Below, piece after piece: positions 43,295 through 53,639 of a stretch of 64,000 bases of DNA. Within the stretch, counting starts at the first letter, position 1, and every line of letters begins with the position of its first letter. Source of the DNA: Fagopyrum homotropicum (taxonomy: Eukaryota > Streptophyta > Magnoliopsida > Caryophyllales > Polygonaceae); NCBI GenBank assembly GCA_033239125.1, contig BSWB01000008.1, forward strand, positions 19,374,001 through 19,438,000, given 5' to 3'. A program made the translations under genes and the position numbers. The notes below the pieces were generated by a model. The model did not search any database, was not told the origin of the DNA, and worked only from the letters and a program-made list of their open reading frames with translations.

Positions 43295-45045
43295 TGATAG
43301 CATGAATTATAGTCTATATTTTGGGGTTTGTTTGGACGTTTATCTTCAACAATCTGCATGTTTGTATGTATAATATGTGATTATATTACCATTTCATCTA
43401 CCTTTGCGGGAATCGAGGTCTACACCTAGTTTTGTTGTAATCGTAGGTTAAATGACACGTTTTGCATCAAAAAGAAGCAAAAGGAGATATGGAGTCATTG
43501 GAGCTACATTCAGGAACATAAGGAACCATCTAGGAAGCATAGCCATGGATTAAAGATTCACTTTGGACCAGATTTGAGAGATTTCACATTCAATTGTGAC
43601 TCACCTCGGTTGACCATAGATTCACCTCGACCGAGGTGATCCAGAGAAGTCGACTTGACCGAGGCGAACACCTGGGACGCGGCGAGAATATTTTATTCTT
43701 CGCTGAGATCTTTTATCTTTGGAAAGAGATCTTATATTTTTGGGCTTGGCTCCTGGAAGGAAGAAGATAATTCAGATCCTATATTTTACCTATATTTATG
43801 GAAAAAGATCTTTCTAAGATATATTATCTTTGAAGGGTTATTTTCCTATAAAAAGGGTTGGATTTCCACAAATCTAAAACCCCGCTTACACCGAAAAACA
43901 CGCTGCATACATCCGCATACTCCAGTTGGGAGATTCGAAGAACCTTTTTGAAGGTTAAAGGAAGATTGAAGTCTATAGCTTTTATAGCTTTTGAAGGGTT
44001 TTTGTAAGATTGTCTTAGATTCCCTTCCTTGTGGTCTTGCCTTGTTGGATTTATATCCAAGGAACGCTTTTGTTGTGATAATTGATTCGGTTATTGAAGC
44101 CTTTCTCTTAAGGTTTTTTTGTTCAATTATTCTCTTTCTTCCCATATATTTGATTAATACTTTCATGATGATGAGTGGCTAAATTCCTTGTGTGATTCTA
44201 GGGTGATTGGCTGAAGGTTGTGGGAAAAACAATGATAGAATAATCTTAGATTCCAGTAGGACCCTGAAAGTTCGAGTCTTTACCTTAACCCTAAGCATCT
44301 CGCTCAGTCGATGAACATCTCGGCCGGGGTGGAATTTGGTTGACCGAGGCGACTTATCTGATCCTAAACTGAGAGTTAAGTGTTAGGGTTTGCCAAATCC
44401 TATTCTTATTACACCTTTCCTGGTTCAATGCAAGCTTAGGATGAGACTTACCCAGCAATTCCTTAGTTTGTTTACCTAAGATCATAAGTATAGGTAATAA
44501 AGGTTTGTCCTTTATTGGGGTTTGAGTGTGCTTTCATCCCATCTTTGTGAGTTAGCCTGAGACTTACCCGGTAAAGGTTGATTCTATTCCCTTAGATGGT
44601 GTGTTAGTTTGAGGTTATAGTTCTTTATCTTAATTCCTTTAGACTTACCCGGTAATAGGAGTTACGATTTTGGATTAGTGAGTAGTGAGACTTACCCGGT
44701 GATCTATTCCACTTTAGTAACACCTTCCCTATGCAAAAACCTTAGCTTTGTCTGCTTATCTTTAGATCTTGAGTTGGAACCACAACTAGATGCTTTAATC
44801 CCTAGAATTGCATTTCCTTAATTGATTGTTTATCATCTTTGATTGTTTTGATTACCTTTTGTGGTTAGTATTTACACATAAGCATACCGTAATTGGACTT
44901 TGTTTCACTAAGTCCCTGTGATCGACCCCTGGAATTCCTTGCTTTTTACTACGATTGACCCGTACACTGCGGGTTCGCATCCTTGTTTTAAGCTTACGTC
45001 TAGGGTTATAAATTTAAAGCTTGCACACACCGTTTGGAGCGAACA
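43295..45045 (+). repeat. 3' LTR of element D
   Basis: 1751 bp, paired with 33226-34980. It is followed by the GATAG target copy and then by the continuation of the protease gene. Confidence 0.95.
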
Positions 45046-45668
45046 GATAGCCTTACAGGTTGATCTAAAAAATGGTGTGTTATTGTTCATGATTCAATCG
45101 TCAGTTGTATGTGTGACGAGAACTTGATGAATCTGCTTAAACCATTCCTCGTCATGTTCCCCCGCCTTCTGAAAACTCAAGGAACGTTTGAGAGGCTTGG
45201 CGACAACCTCAAGAGGATTCTTTCGCAAGAAAACTGAAGAGGTTCCTCAAAACAACCCAAGGTAAATTATAAAATACTACTCATATGTTCCATGCATTGT
45301 ACATTAGTATGTTGGTTTACAGAATAACTTAAATAATATGTTGTTGTATGGTAGTGGGAGTTGTGGAGTCTTCACGATAGTGCTCCACGTTGATATGTCA
45401 AGACTACGTGCTAGCTTTTAGAGAATAGTTGTCATTAGTTATATACAATAGAGAGTAGATCAAACCCTTTGAGTCGTTATGAAACGGTTTATGTTGTGTG
45501 TATTGAAACATTAACTATAATTTAGGTTGTTGTTGTATTGACTACGTTGTAATTGTTTGTTTGTGTAGCTTGAATATGTACATGATAAACAATTTTAACT
45601 TGTTGATAATTCAAAAACAAATATTCTTGTATGATGGTTTCTTTACCAAAAATGTTCATGTTGTGGTT

Positions 45669-45847
45669 TGATAGCATGAAATATGACCATATTTTAGGCG
45701 CTTGTTTTGGTTGTTTTTCCCCTTTTTTATTGTGTACATGGATATGAGTTGAAGCATTTATGAGCACATTCACCTATTTTGTCAATACAGAGATCTACAC
45801 AAGCTTTGTTGTGTTTTTAGTTGAATAAAGGCTTGGATTGGAGCATA
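45669..45847 (+). repeat. Fragment of a diverged Athila-type LTR (U3 start)
   Basis: Begins TGATAGCATGAAATATGACC, close to the first bases of LTR D. A later phrase (GAGATCTACACAAG, then TTTTGTTGTG-like) parallels the LTR of D and A. No polypurine tract, no pair and no second edge are seen, so this is a truncated remnant. Confidence 0.45.
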
Positions 45848-46050
45848 TATGAGTGAGTAGGAATGTTCCTATTGTGATTTTCTAGTATAATTTTTTACAT
45901 GAGCTTTCTGGTATGGGTATCTGGTATGATGGGTTATATTTATGGGATTCTAGTATGATGGGTTTCATGTATGAGATTCTAGTATGCGTTTCTTGTATGA
46001 GTTTTTGATAGAGTTTTTGATATTATCTGTTGTTGTGCTTTTGGTATGAG
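45848..46050 (+). repeat. TTCTGGTATGAG repeat tract
   Basis: The same dispersed phrase as 32545-32930 in the same orientation. No gene is seen between 45421 and 46198 apart from the LTR fragment. Confidence 0.6.
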
Positions 46051-46695
46051 GGCGTTTACCCGAAAGCAAATATATACTAACATAGAAAATCGTTTTGTAA
46101 AATCTCACATTAACATAAAAATCATCATTTTTATTTTGGTATGTGTTTTCATGCCTTCAATAGTGGTTGATTTCGGCAAGTCTTCTTATTATTGCCTATC
46201 ATGCCACATCAACTACATTTCCTCTTCTTCCCTTCACCTGAGCCCCATATCCTAACTTTAGGCAAATTCCAATTATCTTCCTCTTTTTAGGAGGGTTGCA
46301 TTCAATAGTTGTTAAGCAACTTGGAATATCTACATCTTCATTGTCAAGTACTAGGTATATTATTTCCGCATATGCTATTTTCCAATATTCAAAGCTATAA
46401 TAAACACTAACCAAAGTAGCCAGATTCATTTTATCCAACTTTGATGCAGCTATCGCATAAACACTTGACATCTAGTCAATATTGAACTCCTTGCAAGTGC
46501 AGCTCCTATCCACTAAACAAACAACTTCCTTTTGCTGGTTCCATTGTACCTCAAACAATAGCCTTTTAGCATCAAGAATGTAGCAACCATACTTTGATGT
46601 TGTCAAATTTGTACTTGACGCAACATTTTCCCTTCACGTGGCAAACCATCTACTTGTCAGTTGTCTGATAACATCAACTATGGCAAGCACCACAT

Positions 46696-46749
46696 AATCT
46701 AATTCGTTCGTGTAACACCCCAAATCCACGGGACTTGGAGTGCTACATT
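46696..46749. repeat. 54-bp duplicate of a solo-LTR/host junction
   Basis: Identical to 46845-46898, which spans the left edge of the solo LTR (15 bases of flank plus 39 bases of LTR). It sits about 95 bp outside the LTR within the transposase gene. It carries flank as well as LTR, so it was copied after the LTR inserted. Confidence 0.85.
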
Positions 46750-47946
46750 TTCCATCACGCAGTACATTATTAATACATTCTGCATTGTTGCTTGTCATAA
46801 TATTGAAATGTTTGGTGGGACAAAAAGCTCGGGACCATACAGCAAATCTAATTCGTTCGTGTAACACCCCAAATCCACGGGACTTGGAGTGCTACATTGG
46901 GCTAGGATCTCACAATGGATCCTGACTCTAGCCTAACAACAAATTTACTAGATCTTACAACAAGGCAAAGGTAGATTAAAACCAAATACATAAAAGCTGT
47001 ATAAGATACATCAAAAGAGTTTACAAACTCAAAGCCGAGTACAAAACAACATCATAAACCACCACCACAAAGATATCCCATATCCCACGCATCCTAATGT
47101 ACAAAAGTCCTCGGCTGGCCACACCATCTGTCTCACCCTGCAGTCTTCCTAACCGGCAGATCATCTACAACACGGTATGAAACAGTTAACTACAACAATG
47201 AAAAGCATGAAGGTAATAGCACAACCACGCATCAACATCTCAAACATGCAATGTCACACACATTCATTTATTATCTTTCATTACGTTATTCCATTACTAA
47301 TTCAACTTCTTTTGTAACACGAGGAGCCTAAAGAACCTCGTCCCTTACCCCTTTAACACCGGGGTTAACATGGGGGTGATCATCACTCGTCCCTCCTGTG
47401 TTACTGGCTTCCAAGCGCCTCCTCCTAACCAGCAGGCGGAGACCGGTGGTTACCGCCCGTTATAATACACTTGGGTCATTTAAATGTAACAAATGGTCAT
47501 CCTAGTCCGGTTTAGGTTATAAATGCACAAATATATGAACACACATAACCATCACAATCATGCAATCCACAACCGTACGCTAAGTAAGTCCTACGGACTT
47601 GCCTATCACACTCGTATCCAATACCACGTCACAGCTTCCCTATGGGGAAGTAATCAACGCCTGCAATAGCAAGGCACAACATATCAGACACTACAACGGT
47701 TAGGAGACTCGTCTCCATAACCACAACCATCCTACAACCTCAATCTAGACCTCCAGATCATAACCAACTTACATATATGTATGGCATAACCTCAACATCA
47801 ACACAAGTGCCTAAGGCACAACTCCAACATACAACACATCCTAACCACACTAGCCTAGCTACCAACTAGGCCAAGGCCAAAGGAAAGGAAGGAAGGAAGA
47901 CATACCAACCAGGTAAACAGAAGCAAGAACACAAAGTTGATCCAGT

Positions 47947-48034
47947 GAGGCGCAAGGGCGGCTCACAGGCAGGCGTAGGGGCGGCTCACAGGCAGGCGTA
48001 GGGGTGGCTCACACCAGGCGCAGGGGCGGCTGTC
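47947..48034. repeat. GGCGCAGGGGCGGCT motif cluster in the solo LTR
   Basis: Four copies in 88 bases, spaced by about 22 bases (GGCGCAAGGGCGGCT, GGCGTAGGGGCGGCT, GGCGTAGGGGTGGCT, GGCGCAGGGGCGGCT). The core is the same as the motif of Athila element B. Confidence 0.85.
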
Positions 48035-48564
48035 TGTGTAGAATGTTGGCCCCGACTTCTCTTCGATCCCTTTCTCGACTCTCTTCACGTCTTCAACCTA
48101 CCACAGCAACAAATACATATATATACACATATATGATCATCAAAAGGCTAGGAAAGGGTCCACACAAGCTCAGCTTGTGATCCTAAGCTAGAAGGAAGAA
48201 GAAAGAAGCAAGAAAGAAGGAAGGAAGAGAGATGAAGAAGCAGAGCTTACCATACAAGCCCTAAGCTGCAACTATGGAGCATCAACACCTCTCACAACCT
48301 CAGCACATCAACCACAACAAACAGCAATATCATCATGATCAACCAAGGCCACAGCCAGACCCAAACACACAAGATCTCACTCACAAGAGCAAGAAGAGAT
48401 CAAAGAAGAACAAGGAGGGAGAGAGAAGAGAAAGAACGTGAGGATGAAGAGAGAAGCTGAAGAGAGGTAAGAAACCCCTTATCTGAAGCTAAGGCAAAGC
48501 TTATAAGGAAAGCTAACCGCAAAGCACAAGTCAAGAGTCAACGAATGCGGTTGCATCAACACAG

Positions 48565-48643
48565 AGCCGTAGGGGCGGCTAGCCTGAGGCGCAGGGGCGC
48601 CTAGATGCAGGGGCGGCCTCCCTGGTCCGTTGGGGCGGCTGAC
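48565..48643. repeat. Second CGCAGGGGCGG motif cluster in the solo LTR
   Basis: Four variants in 79 bases, lying about 60-140 bp upstream (in LTR orientation) of a possible TATAAGC box at 48499-48505. Confidence 0.8.
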
Positions 48644-48739
48644 TGGGTTAAGGTGGAGCTCACTAAGGCTCAGCAAGGCTCCTACGCTCCAAAGACTAAG
48701 GTTCTTACAGTTCGATAGCTTCGCAACTACTTCCTTTTC

Positions 48740-49130
48740 CTACACATCATTTTTCGGGTAAACATGAAGTTATATACCAGAAAATTCATACCAGAAACAT
48801 AACAAGTATGCATACTTGAAAAAAAATAATACATAAATCATGGTTAATCAAATATAATGCGCAACACCAAAACAGATCACGTATGATACCGATAATGAGA
48901 AAAAATTTATATCAGAAACATAACATGTATGCATACCCAAAAACATCATACTAGAATCATGATTAATGAAAGATAAGGCACAATACCAAAAACAAAACAC
49001 GTCATCATACCAAAAACCCACCACATACACAATACCAAAAACATAGCATGATTGCATACCAGAAAAAAAATATACCAGAATATTGATTAGTATAAACATA
49101 CCAATTTTATATATACAAACAATTCTAGGC
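48740..49130 (-). repeat. ACCAGAA repeat tract in a MULE intron-like region
   Basis: Many imperfect copies of CATACCAGAAA and AATACCAAAAAC, the reverse complement of the phrase at 32545-32930. No coding sequence in it. Confidence 0.65.
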
Positions 49131-50879
49131 ACTTATCCTTTATGTGGCACTTAGCAACATCCAAGAACATTTGTTGAACTATACTCTTGGCGGACTTTTT
49201 CTTTATTTTACCTTTTAAGTGGTACATGCAAAATCCATGTGATGCTTATGTGTAGTGCTTAGCGATCCCATCCTTTATTGACATGTATCTATCAGATGCA
49301 AATATTTGTTCCTCGGTGTTAGGGACAAACTTGCGTATGTTCATGAAGAAGAAATCTCACGAGTATTCTCATTCATGGTCAACAATAGCTAATGCAAGTG
49401 GGTATATTTGTTGGTTTGCGTCTTACGCTGTTGCAAGCAATAACACCCCACCGTAACGTCCTTTCAAAAAGATCCCGTCCACGAAAATAACCTTAAACAA
49501 CAACAATCACATATTCAATTAGTTTCGGGTTTACCAGAAATACCAGAATACCAAAATATTGAAATTGCGCAATACTAGAATGCCAGAATATTTATACAAA
49601 CTGCGCAATACCAAAAAGAAAAAACATATGCATACTAGAAATACTTAATATTGCTCAATACTTGAATCTTATCAACATATTACTTGATATAAAAAATGCA
49701 TAGTTTATACCAGAATTTGAATTTAGACAATATCTTTCTCATTATCGCATACCCTTTGATTGATTGTCCAAAAGCAAAGAACACATATTTGAATTTGTTT
49801 TCCTCATCCACCTCAAGCGCTACCATAGTCTCCGGATTAGCCTCTTGCAATCGATGTAAGTACACTAGCACACCCTTGTAGTTCTCTTCATTTGCTCCTT
49901 TTATATAGTTCTTCACGACCTCTTGTGCCTTTCAACATTTTTAATAATCAACTTTTATAAGATGCTCATTTCTCAAGACACCAATAATGGTCTTAGGATC
50001 AATAAATTTGTGTGTATTAGCATACTTGAAATTGAATATGCAATAATATTTTCATCCAATTCATATCGGAAACAAACAAAACAATGTAGAATTGAAGATC
50101 ATATGTGATAATAAGCAATGGACTTACATCTTTGCAACCATTTCAGCAATCACGGGATATGACACCTTTCTGCGATTAGTTCTTCATGTATGGAATGAAC
50201 ATGTGTGCCCTATGGTATAATTTTTTAATTTAAACACTTTCGATTTCCATACATGGAGAACTGCACGCGCCACTTACAATCTTTATCGAGACATCGAGCA
50301 AGAGCAGCAAGCTTAATAAACTTTCTTATTTTGTATTGTGAACATTCAGCAACAACATGCAAACACAATGCATTTTTTCACTGTGGTTTTATCCTTGAAC
50401 TTTTGACCAATCTCAAGACCCCATTTAGTTGCTTCAGCTTCAACAAGACTAATTGCATAATTATTCACTGTTTCCATTTGATGTACAGTAGAAACAACAA
50501 CAATTGCAGTACATTGACGATCTTCATTAACTTTTTCAATTTCGGGTATAACATTTTTATACTTTAATCTCACATACATTGGCGTAATCCATCATACTTG
50601 AGTCGATCAATTAGTTTTGACAAAATCCTTGAAATCTTCTACCTTCTCAATATCAAACGGTTGCAATGCTTCATTTATGATATTCTTGTAAGTTTCACTT
50701 GTGAACCGTCTCATCTACTTGAAAACACTTTGCGATCAGCATCCATATGTCGGGTAGGATAACAGGATCTCTCATAGTATTGAGTTTCCTCGCTATCATT
50801 TCCCATATATCTCCATACACCTTCCACAAAATTTCATTCTCACCCACAATAAATGACAATTTGGATAGGAGTCATGCCT

Positions 50880-51297
50880 AATAAGAACTATAAATACCAA
50901 AAAAATATACCATAAGTATACCAAAAAACAAAAGGATGCACAACACTTCAAACAAAGCATGTGGATACAAACAAATGAGCATACAAGAAATACAACACCA
51001 CTAACAATATAATAAACCTAACACTTATGCATACCAGAAAACATAACACCAGAAAAATGATTATTCAAAGATAATGCACAATACCAAAAACTGACCACGT
51101 CACAAACCAGAAATGAGCATGCTTGAAAAACACCACATAAACAGTACCAAAAAAATAACACTTATACATACTAGAAAAACATAATACTAGAAACTTGATT
51201 ATTCAAAGATAATGCACAATACCAAAAATTGAGCACGTGTACATACCAGAATGAGCATACCAAAAACACATTTATTAAATAATACCAGAAACATAAC
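50880..51297 (-). repeat. ACCAGAA repeat tract, left of element F
   Basis: The same dispersed phrase, continuing at 59683-59960 on the other side of F. Phrases such as GATAATGCACAATACCA recur every 100-130 bases. Confidence 0.65.
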
Positions 51298-51302
51298 TCT
51301 CA

Positions 51303-52511
51303 TGTAATAGCTAGGATTTCTGAATTCTAATTAATGTTGATTAACTTAATCGTTGATAGTAATTGACATATAACTCGCAAAGATTTCGCAAGTGATGAGT
51401 ATGAGTCTCACCGTTATGTTCCTCGCGTAATTTTGGACGTTTGGGGAAATTTTTACTTTTTCCCCAGGTAATTATTTTTACCCTCCGGTGTTATTTGGAG
51501 TATTTGGGAGCTCCAATTAATAAAAATGTAGTTGACAGAAATGATCAGGACATCAGATATGTCCTAGATATGAAATAACATGGAGAGTCAAAACGGCCAA
51601 AAGAGTTGCTATTTCGTTTCTTAGCGGCTAAGAAAGACGGCTTAGGAATACACGTTTTCCGAGACAGTTGTGTGTGCTTTATATGTTTGCTATGATAGGA
51701 TGAGTTACTTAGCTACCATCCCTATATTGGGTGTTTGCATGAGTGGTGTGTGCTTTATATGTTTGCTATGATAGCATGAGTTGTCGTTTTTATCGACCTA
51801 TGTTCTATTGACTGCCCCACTGCGTGGCTGTGATAACCTTTCCCTTTCATCCCGCCGTGGAGTCTGGGAGGTTCTCTGATGTCGGGCCAGACTAGTTTAC
51901 AGGAAGGGCGCAATCCACTCCCATAGGGTACACGGATTGTGTGACCGATACTCGTACAGCTGGACATTGTACTCAGAGGCGGGGATGTATCGGTCCTCGT
52001 GTCACATACTTTCATCTATCTATATATATACGGTTTTTGAGTGAATGTTTATTATATAAAGATAATAAATGGGTAAATGTGTGATATCATGCTGATGTGT
52101 TTATCTTTCATGATTGTGCTTGTGCTTATGCATTACCTCATATATGTATGGTTAGCTAACGGTTTCATACCGTGTTGTAGATGTTTACAGGTTAGGCGCT
52201 ACTGGCTGATCTGGCAGGGTGACAGGCCGAGGACTCTCGTACATTAGGTGGTTGGTTTGGGGTTGTTGTGTTTCCCCTCCTGGGTGAGGATGATCTTTTG
52301 TACCTCCTATGTGAGGATGTCGTTTTATATACTCGGCTATGTTGTTGTTTACTTTGGGTCGTACAGTTTATACTATTTTATGTATTTGTTTTATATCTGT
52401 CAGTGCCATGTTGTAAGGTCCAGTGAACTTGTTGTCAGGCTAGGGTCAGGATCCATTGTGAGATCCTAGCCCCATGTGACACTCCGAGTCCCGCGGATTC
52501 GGGGTGTTATA
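51303..52511 (+). repeat. 5' LTR of F with an internal deletion
   Basis: Compared with the 3' LTR, the part equivalent to about 57909-58860 is missing. At the break (about 51672-51702) stands a filler of about 31 bases that copies sequence found some 50 bases downstream (TGTGCTTTATATGTTTGC and onward, with one change). Confidence 0.9.
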
Positions 52512-52515
52512 GAGT

Positions 52516-52527
52516 TGGTATCAGAGC
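52516..52527 (+). promoter_or_regulatory. Primer binding site of F (initiator tRNA-Met type)
   Basis: TGGTATCAGAGC, complementary to the 3' end of plant initiator tRNA-Met, 4 bases after the LTR. Confidence 0.9.
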
Positions 52528-52539
52528 CCAGGTTGACAA

Positions 52540-53620
52540 CAATGGCACTTGCTACCTGCAACGAGGTTTGATAGGTAAAATAAACAGAGCCCACATGGGA
52601 TATGACGTTTTCAAAGGTTTTGGTTTTAAGTGTGGTTTTGGGATAGAATGTACGAGAAGTCGTCACCTCTGCCATGGATCTCTGCAGCGTAGATATGTAT
52701 ATATATCTCTGTGTACTATGGATTATGTGGATGTATTATATACATATCGATACCTATGGCATATATATAGCCTTATAAGATTAGGTGCGTATATCCTACA
52801 GATGACTCAGACTAGAGTAGTATCTGTAGTGGGATGAGGTAGGGGCACACCCCTCTTCCTCTAGTGGTAATAAGACAGGGACTAGTTTTCGCTGTTGTTT
52901 CGCCTGTGGAAGAGAACGAGTTTGAAGAGGCTGATTGTGTCTCCATGAGTAGATCCGAGTTTCAAGAATATATGTAACAAGTATATGAAGCGGTGATAGC
53001 GGGTAGATCCACACCGGATTTACCAACAATTGTGAGATCAACTGAAGCTTTTGGATCCGGAAAGAAGCAATGGACTGAATCAGTTACTGGAGAAGCAAAG
53101 ATGATGAATGGGGAACCAAGTCCGATATCAGGACAATCTAGTGATCCTTTGGCCATGAAGATGAATGGCAATGAACTATAGTGTTTTAATTGCGTGGAAG
53201 TTGGGACACTGGTGAGCTGTGTGCCCAAAAACGCCCATCATATGCTTTACGTGTTGTAAAGCAGGGCATAGAGCGAAGTTTTGTCGACAGGGCAAGGCAT
53301 TGTCTTTACAGGTTCCCTTCAAGAGTGAGATCATTCCAGGTGGACGACGAAGGTCGAGTTACCTTTCAGTTGCACAGGTTGCAAGGATGGGATGATTATG
53401 TTTTAGTTGTGGCTATCCAGATCATTTGCGTTCTGTGTGCCCTTTGGCACTGATAGCTTGTTTCACTTGTGGTGAGCTAGGCCATCTGGCCCTTTTTGTC
53501 AGCACGGTGGTGTTTCTTCCCAGCAAGACCTTCCTCTTTCCGGTGCAGAAAGAGTGGAAGTGGAGGCTATAGTAATGACCTCAATGATACTTGAGGAGCA
53601 TGGATCTGACATTGAGTGAT
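52540..53620 (+). pseudogene. Gag remnant of F with four zinc-knuckle-like motifs
   Basis: A gag core is hard to recognise. From 53182 there are four CCHC-like units: a degraded one at 53182 (CFNCVEVGTLVSC), CFTCCKAGHRAKFC at 53243, CFSCGYPDHLRSVC at 53399 and CFTCGELGHLALFC at 53459. The last three share a frame but a TGA precedes the third. Zinc knuckles bind the element RNA during packaging. Four is more than the one or two I would expect for this group. Confidence 0.65.
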
Positions 53621-53639
53621 GATATGTAGAGGAGCTACG

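Larger units (their letters stand above)
33226..45045 (+). mobile_element. Integrase-less Athila-type element D (sister of C), complete ends
   Basis: An 11.8-kb plus-strand element with LTRs at 33226-34980 and 43295-45045 (about 45 differences by eye, roughly 2.6%). It has a perfect 5-bp target duplication GATAG (33221-33225 and 45046-45050) and interrupts the MULE protease gene. The same order of parts is found as in C, again with integrase absent after RNase H. This is the least damaged coding copy in the window. Confidence 0.95.
31786..45420 (+). pseudogene. C48 (ULP1-like) cysteine protease gene of the MULE, split by element D
   Basis: Pieces in order: a helical N-terminal piece (31786-31968), a short frame from 31979, a segment with SQKKPSDLVVSPYVVK (32270-32517), and the protease part. 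Just before D the frame reads IYIAMNVGGKHWIVIA (catalytic His), right after D VDLKNGV (catalytic Asp), and after a probable intron (45262-45353, GT...AG) GSCGVFTI (catalytic Cys). All three triad residues are still visible, so the gene was damaged mainly by the insertion and a few stops. In known MULEs the role of this protease is unclear; it may act on SUMO-like conjugates. Confidence 0.7.
46860..48709 (-). mobile_element. Solo LTR, chromovirus-like, with perfect target duplication
   Basis: 1850 bp from TGTAACACCCC to GTTCTTACA, flanked on both sides by GTTCG (46855-46859 and 48710-48714). Its left end is the reverse complement of the right end of LTR F (a shared phrase around GGATCCATTGTGAGATCCTA), so it is related to F. 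It has no internal region, the product expected when two LTRs recombine. It contains two CGCAGGGGCGG motif clusters. Confidence 0.9.
46199..50870 (-). pseudogene. MULE transposase gene remnant, split by a solo LTR
   Basis: Minus-strand pieces in order: an N-terminal MuDR-type segment (LEIGQKFKDKTTVKKCI, near 50400); a pre-catalytic segment with LQEANPETMVALEVDEENKF and FFAFGQSIKGYA (49680-49916); the catalytic region with VDGIFLKGRYGGVLLLATA, AIVDHE and MYHLKGKIK (49150-49500); a C-terminal segment with FCPTKHFNIMTSNNAECINN (46634-46867); and a SWIM-type finger CTCKEF (near 46480), whose second pair of ligands has changed (SSVYA where CVHA is usual). Stops occur inside the catalytic region. 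Intron-like ACCAGAA repeat tracts separate the pieces. Confidence 0.75.

Noticed and set aside
43846..44166. 106-codon minus-strand frame, also at 33778-34098
   Set aside because: Antisense to the paired LTRs of D; duplicated only because the LTRs are.
51755..52015. 86-codon frame identical at 58911-59171
   Set aside because: Lies in both LTRs of F; no support as a gene.
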